A stretch of DNA of 64,000 nt from Roseovarius sp. Pro17 (GTDB lineage: Bacteria; Pseudomonadota; Alphaproteobacteria; Rhodobacterales; Rhodobacteraceae), in NCBI RefSeq assembly GCF_035599575.1, contig NZ_CP141179.1, positions 3,819,001 through 3,883,000 of the forward strand, in the 5' to 3' direction. Made by a program: the position numbers and the translations under genes. The notes beneath the pieces are model-generated. The model ran no database searches. It was not told the DNA's origin and saw nothing but the letters and a program-made list of their open reading frames with translations. Of the stretch, positions 63,675 through 64,000 are shown piece after piece; within the stretch, counting starts at the first letter, position 1; every line of letters starts with the position of its first letter.

Positions 63675-64000
63675 ATGGAAACCACATTGCGCGACCGGAT
63701 TAATACGGCGCTTAAACAGGCCATGCGCGACAAGGATTCCGCGCGCCTCGCGACGCTGCGCCTGATCAACGCCGCCATCAAGGACCAAGAGATCGCGGCC
63801 CGTGGTACGGGCGGCGAAACCCAGCTGAGTGACGATGATGTGCTGGCGATCCTTGGCAAGATGACCAAGCAGCGTCATGAATCCGTGCGCGCCTATGAGG
63901 AGGCCGGGCGCATTGATCTGGCCGAACGCGAGCAGCAGGAGGTGGCCGTCATCGCCGAATACCTGCCCCGCCAACTGACCGCAGACGAGGCAGACGCCGC
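63675..64000 (+). CDS. yqeY: GatB/YqeY domain protein (3' truncated by window)
   Basis: The open frame from the ATG at 63675 (AGGGG eight bases upstream) runs to the window end, about 108 codons. The translation METTLRDRINTALKQAM, then ARLATLRLINAAIKDQEI and EYLPRQLTADEAD matches the YqeY-like helical protein, normally about 150 residues. Proteins with this domain relate to the tail of the GatB amidotransferase subunit and bind tRNA. The exact role is unclear. Confidence 0.92.
   Translation, partial: METTLRDRINTALKQAMRDKDSARLATLRLINAAIKDQEIAARGTGGETQLSDDDVLAILGKMTKQRHESVRAYEEAGRIDLAEREQQEVAVIAEYLPRQLTADEADA

Overview
The window looks like chromosomal DNA of a marine Rhodobacterales (Roseobacter-group) alphaproteobacterium. 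The grounds are high G+C with strong third-position bias, a CcrM-type GANTC methyltransferase, TRAP transport, GANTC sites in promoters, sigma-EcfG-type stress promoters, and gene neighbourhoods typical of that order (glyQ - small DUF - glyS - ppdK; msbA-like - DUF4170 - waaA-like - lpxK; dciA - dsbA; folB - folP; carA divergent from yqeY). I saw no rRNA, tRNA, CRISPR array, insertion sequence or prophage. Genes are tightly packed. The only gap above 300 bp (11968-12273) holds a TetR operator candidate and the leader of an ABC operon. A GatB/YqeY gene runs off the right edge and gltB runs off the left.

Layout: (1) 1-2443, 3' end of gltB and a bidirectional terminator. (2) 2523-11367, a seven-gene minus-strand catabolic operon (FGase-like hydrolase, TRAP DctQ/DctM/DctP, glutamine-synthetase-like ligase, aldehyde dehydrogenase, Fe alcohol dehydrogenase) divergent from an RpiR regulator, with a palindrome between them. 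It reads as a gamma-glutamylation route for an imported amine or amino alcohol. (3) 11374-18338, a TetR regulator, a PotD/A/B/C-like ABC importer and a phosphonate-monoester-hydrolase-like enzyme. (4) 18335-22402, a compact general-stress island: DUF4112, YqaE/Pmp3, HdeD-like, phospholipase-D-like, a 40-residue NepR-like gene and a YqaA/DedA membrane protein, with three exact GGAAC-N17-CGTT promoters. (5) 22491-30672, DEAD-box helicase, betA/betI, a membrane-anchored winged-helix protein with a small exported partner, a His/Lys-rich exported protein, rnhB and ccrM.

(6) 30673-37539, a 63-nt hairpin built from two inverted copies of a short repeat, an OYE-type flavoprotein, AlkB, MutY, DciA, DsbA-like protein and CaiB-type CoA transferase. 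(7) 37562-43846, lipid A genes (lpxK, waaA-like, DUF4170, MsbA-like ABC exporter) and an exported trypsin-fold protein that has lost catalytic residues. (8) 44073-53330, glyQ/DUF6446/glyS/ppdK, a SleB-type hydrolase, a FolB fusion and folP. (9) 53347-64000, EamA exporter, ilvC, tandem Lrp regulators, a class V aminotransferase, UbiH-like hydroxylase, HAD phosphatase, GntR regulator, a GT2 synthase, carA and the start of yqeY.

The observations I rate highest are the sigma-EcfG/NepR-like stress island, the RpiR-controlled gamma-glutamylation cluster, the A+T-rich in-frame insertion in glyS, the repeat-bearing tail on the PotC-like permease, the degenerate protease, five GANTC sites at ccrM, and a TTGAGTATTT repeat family.
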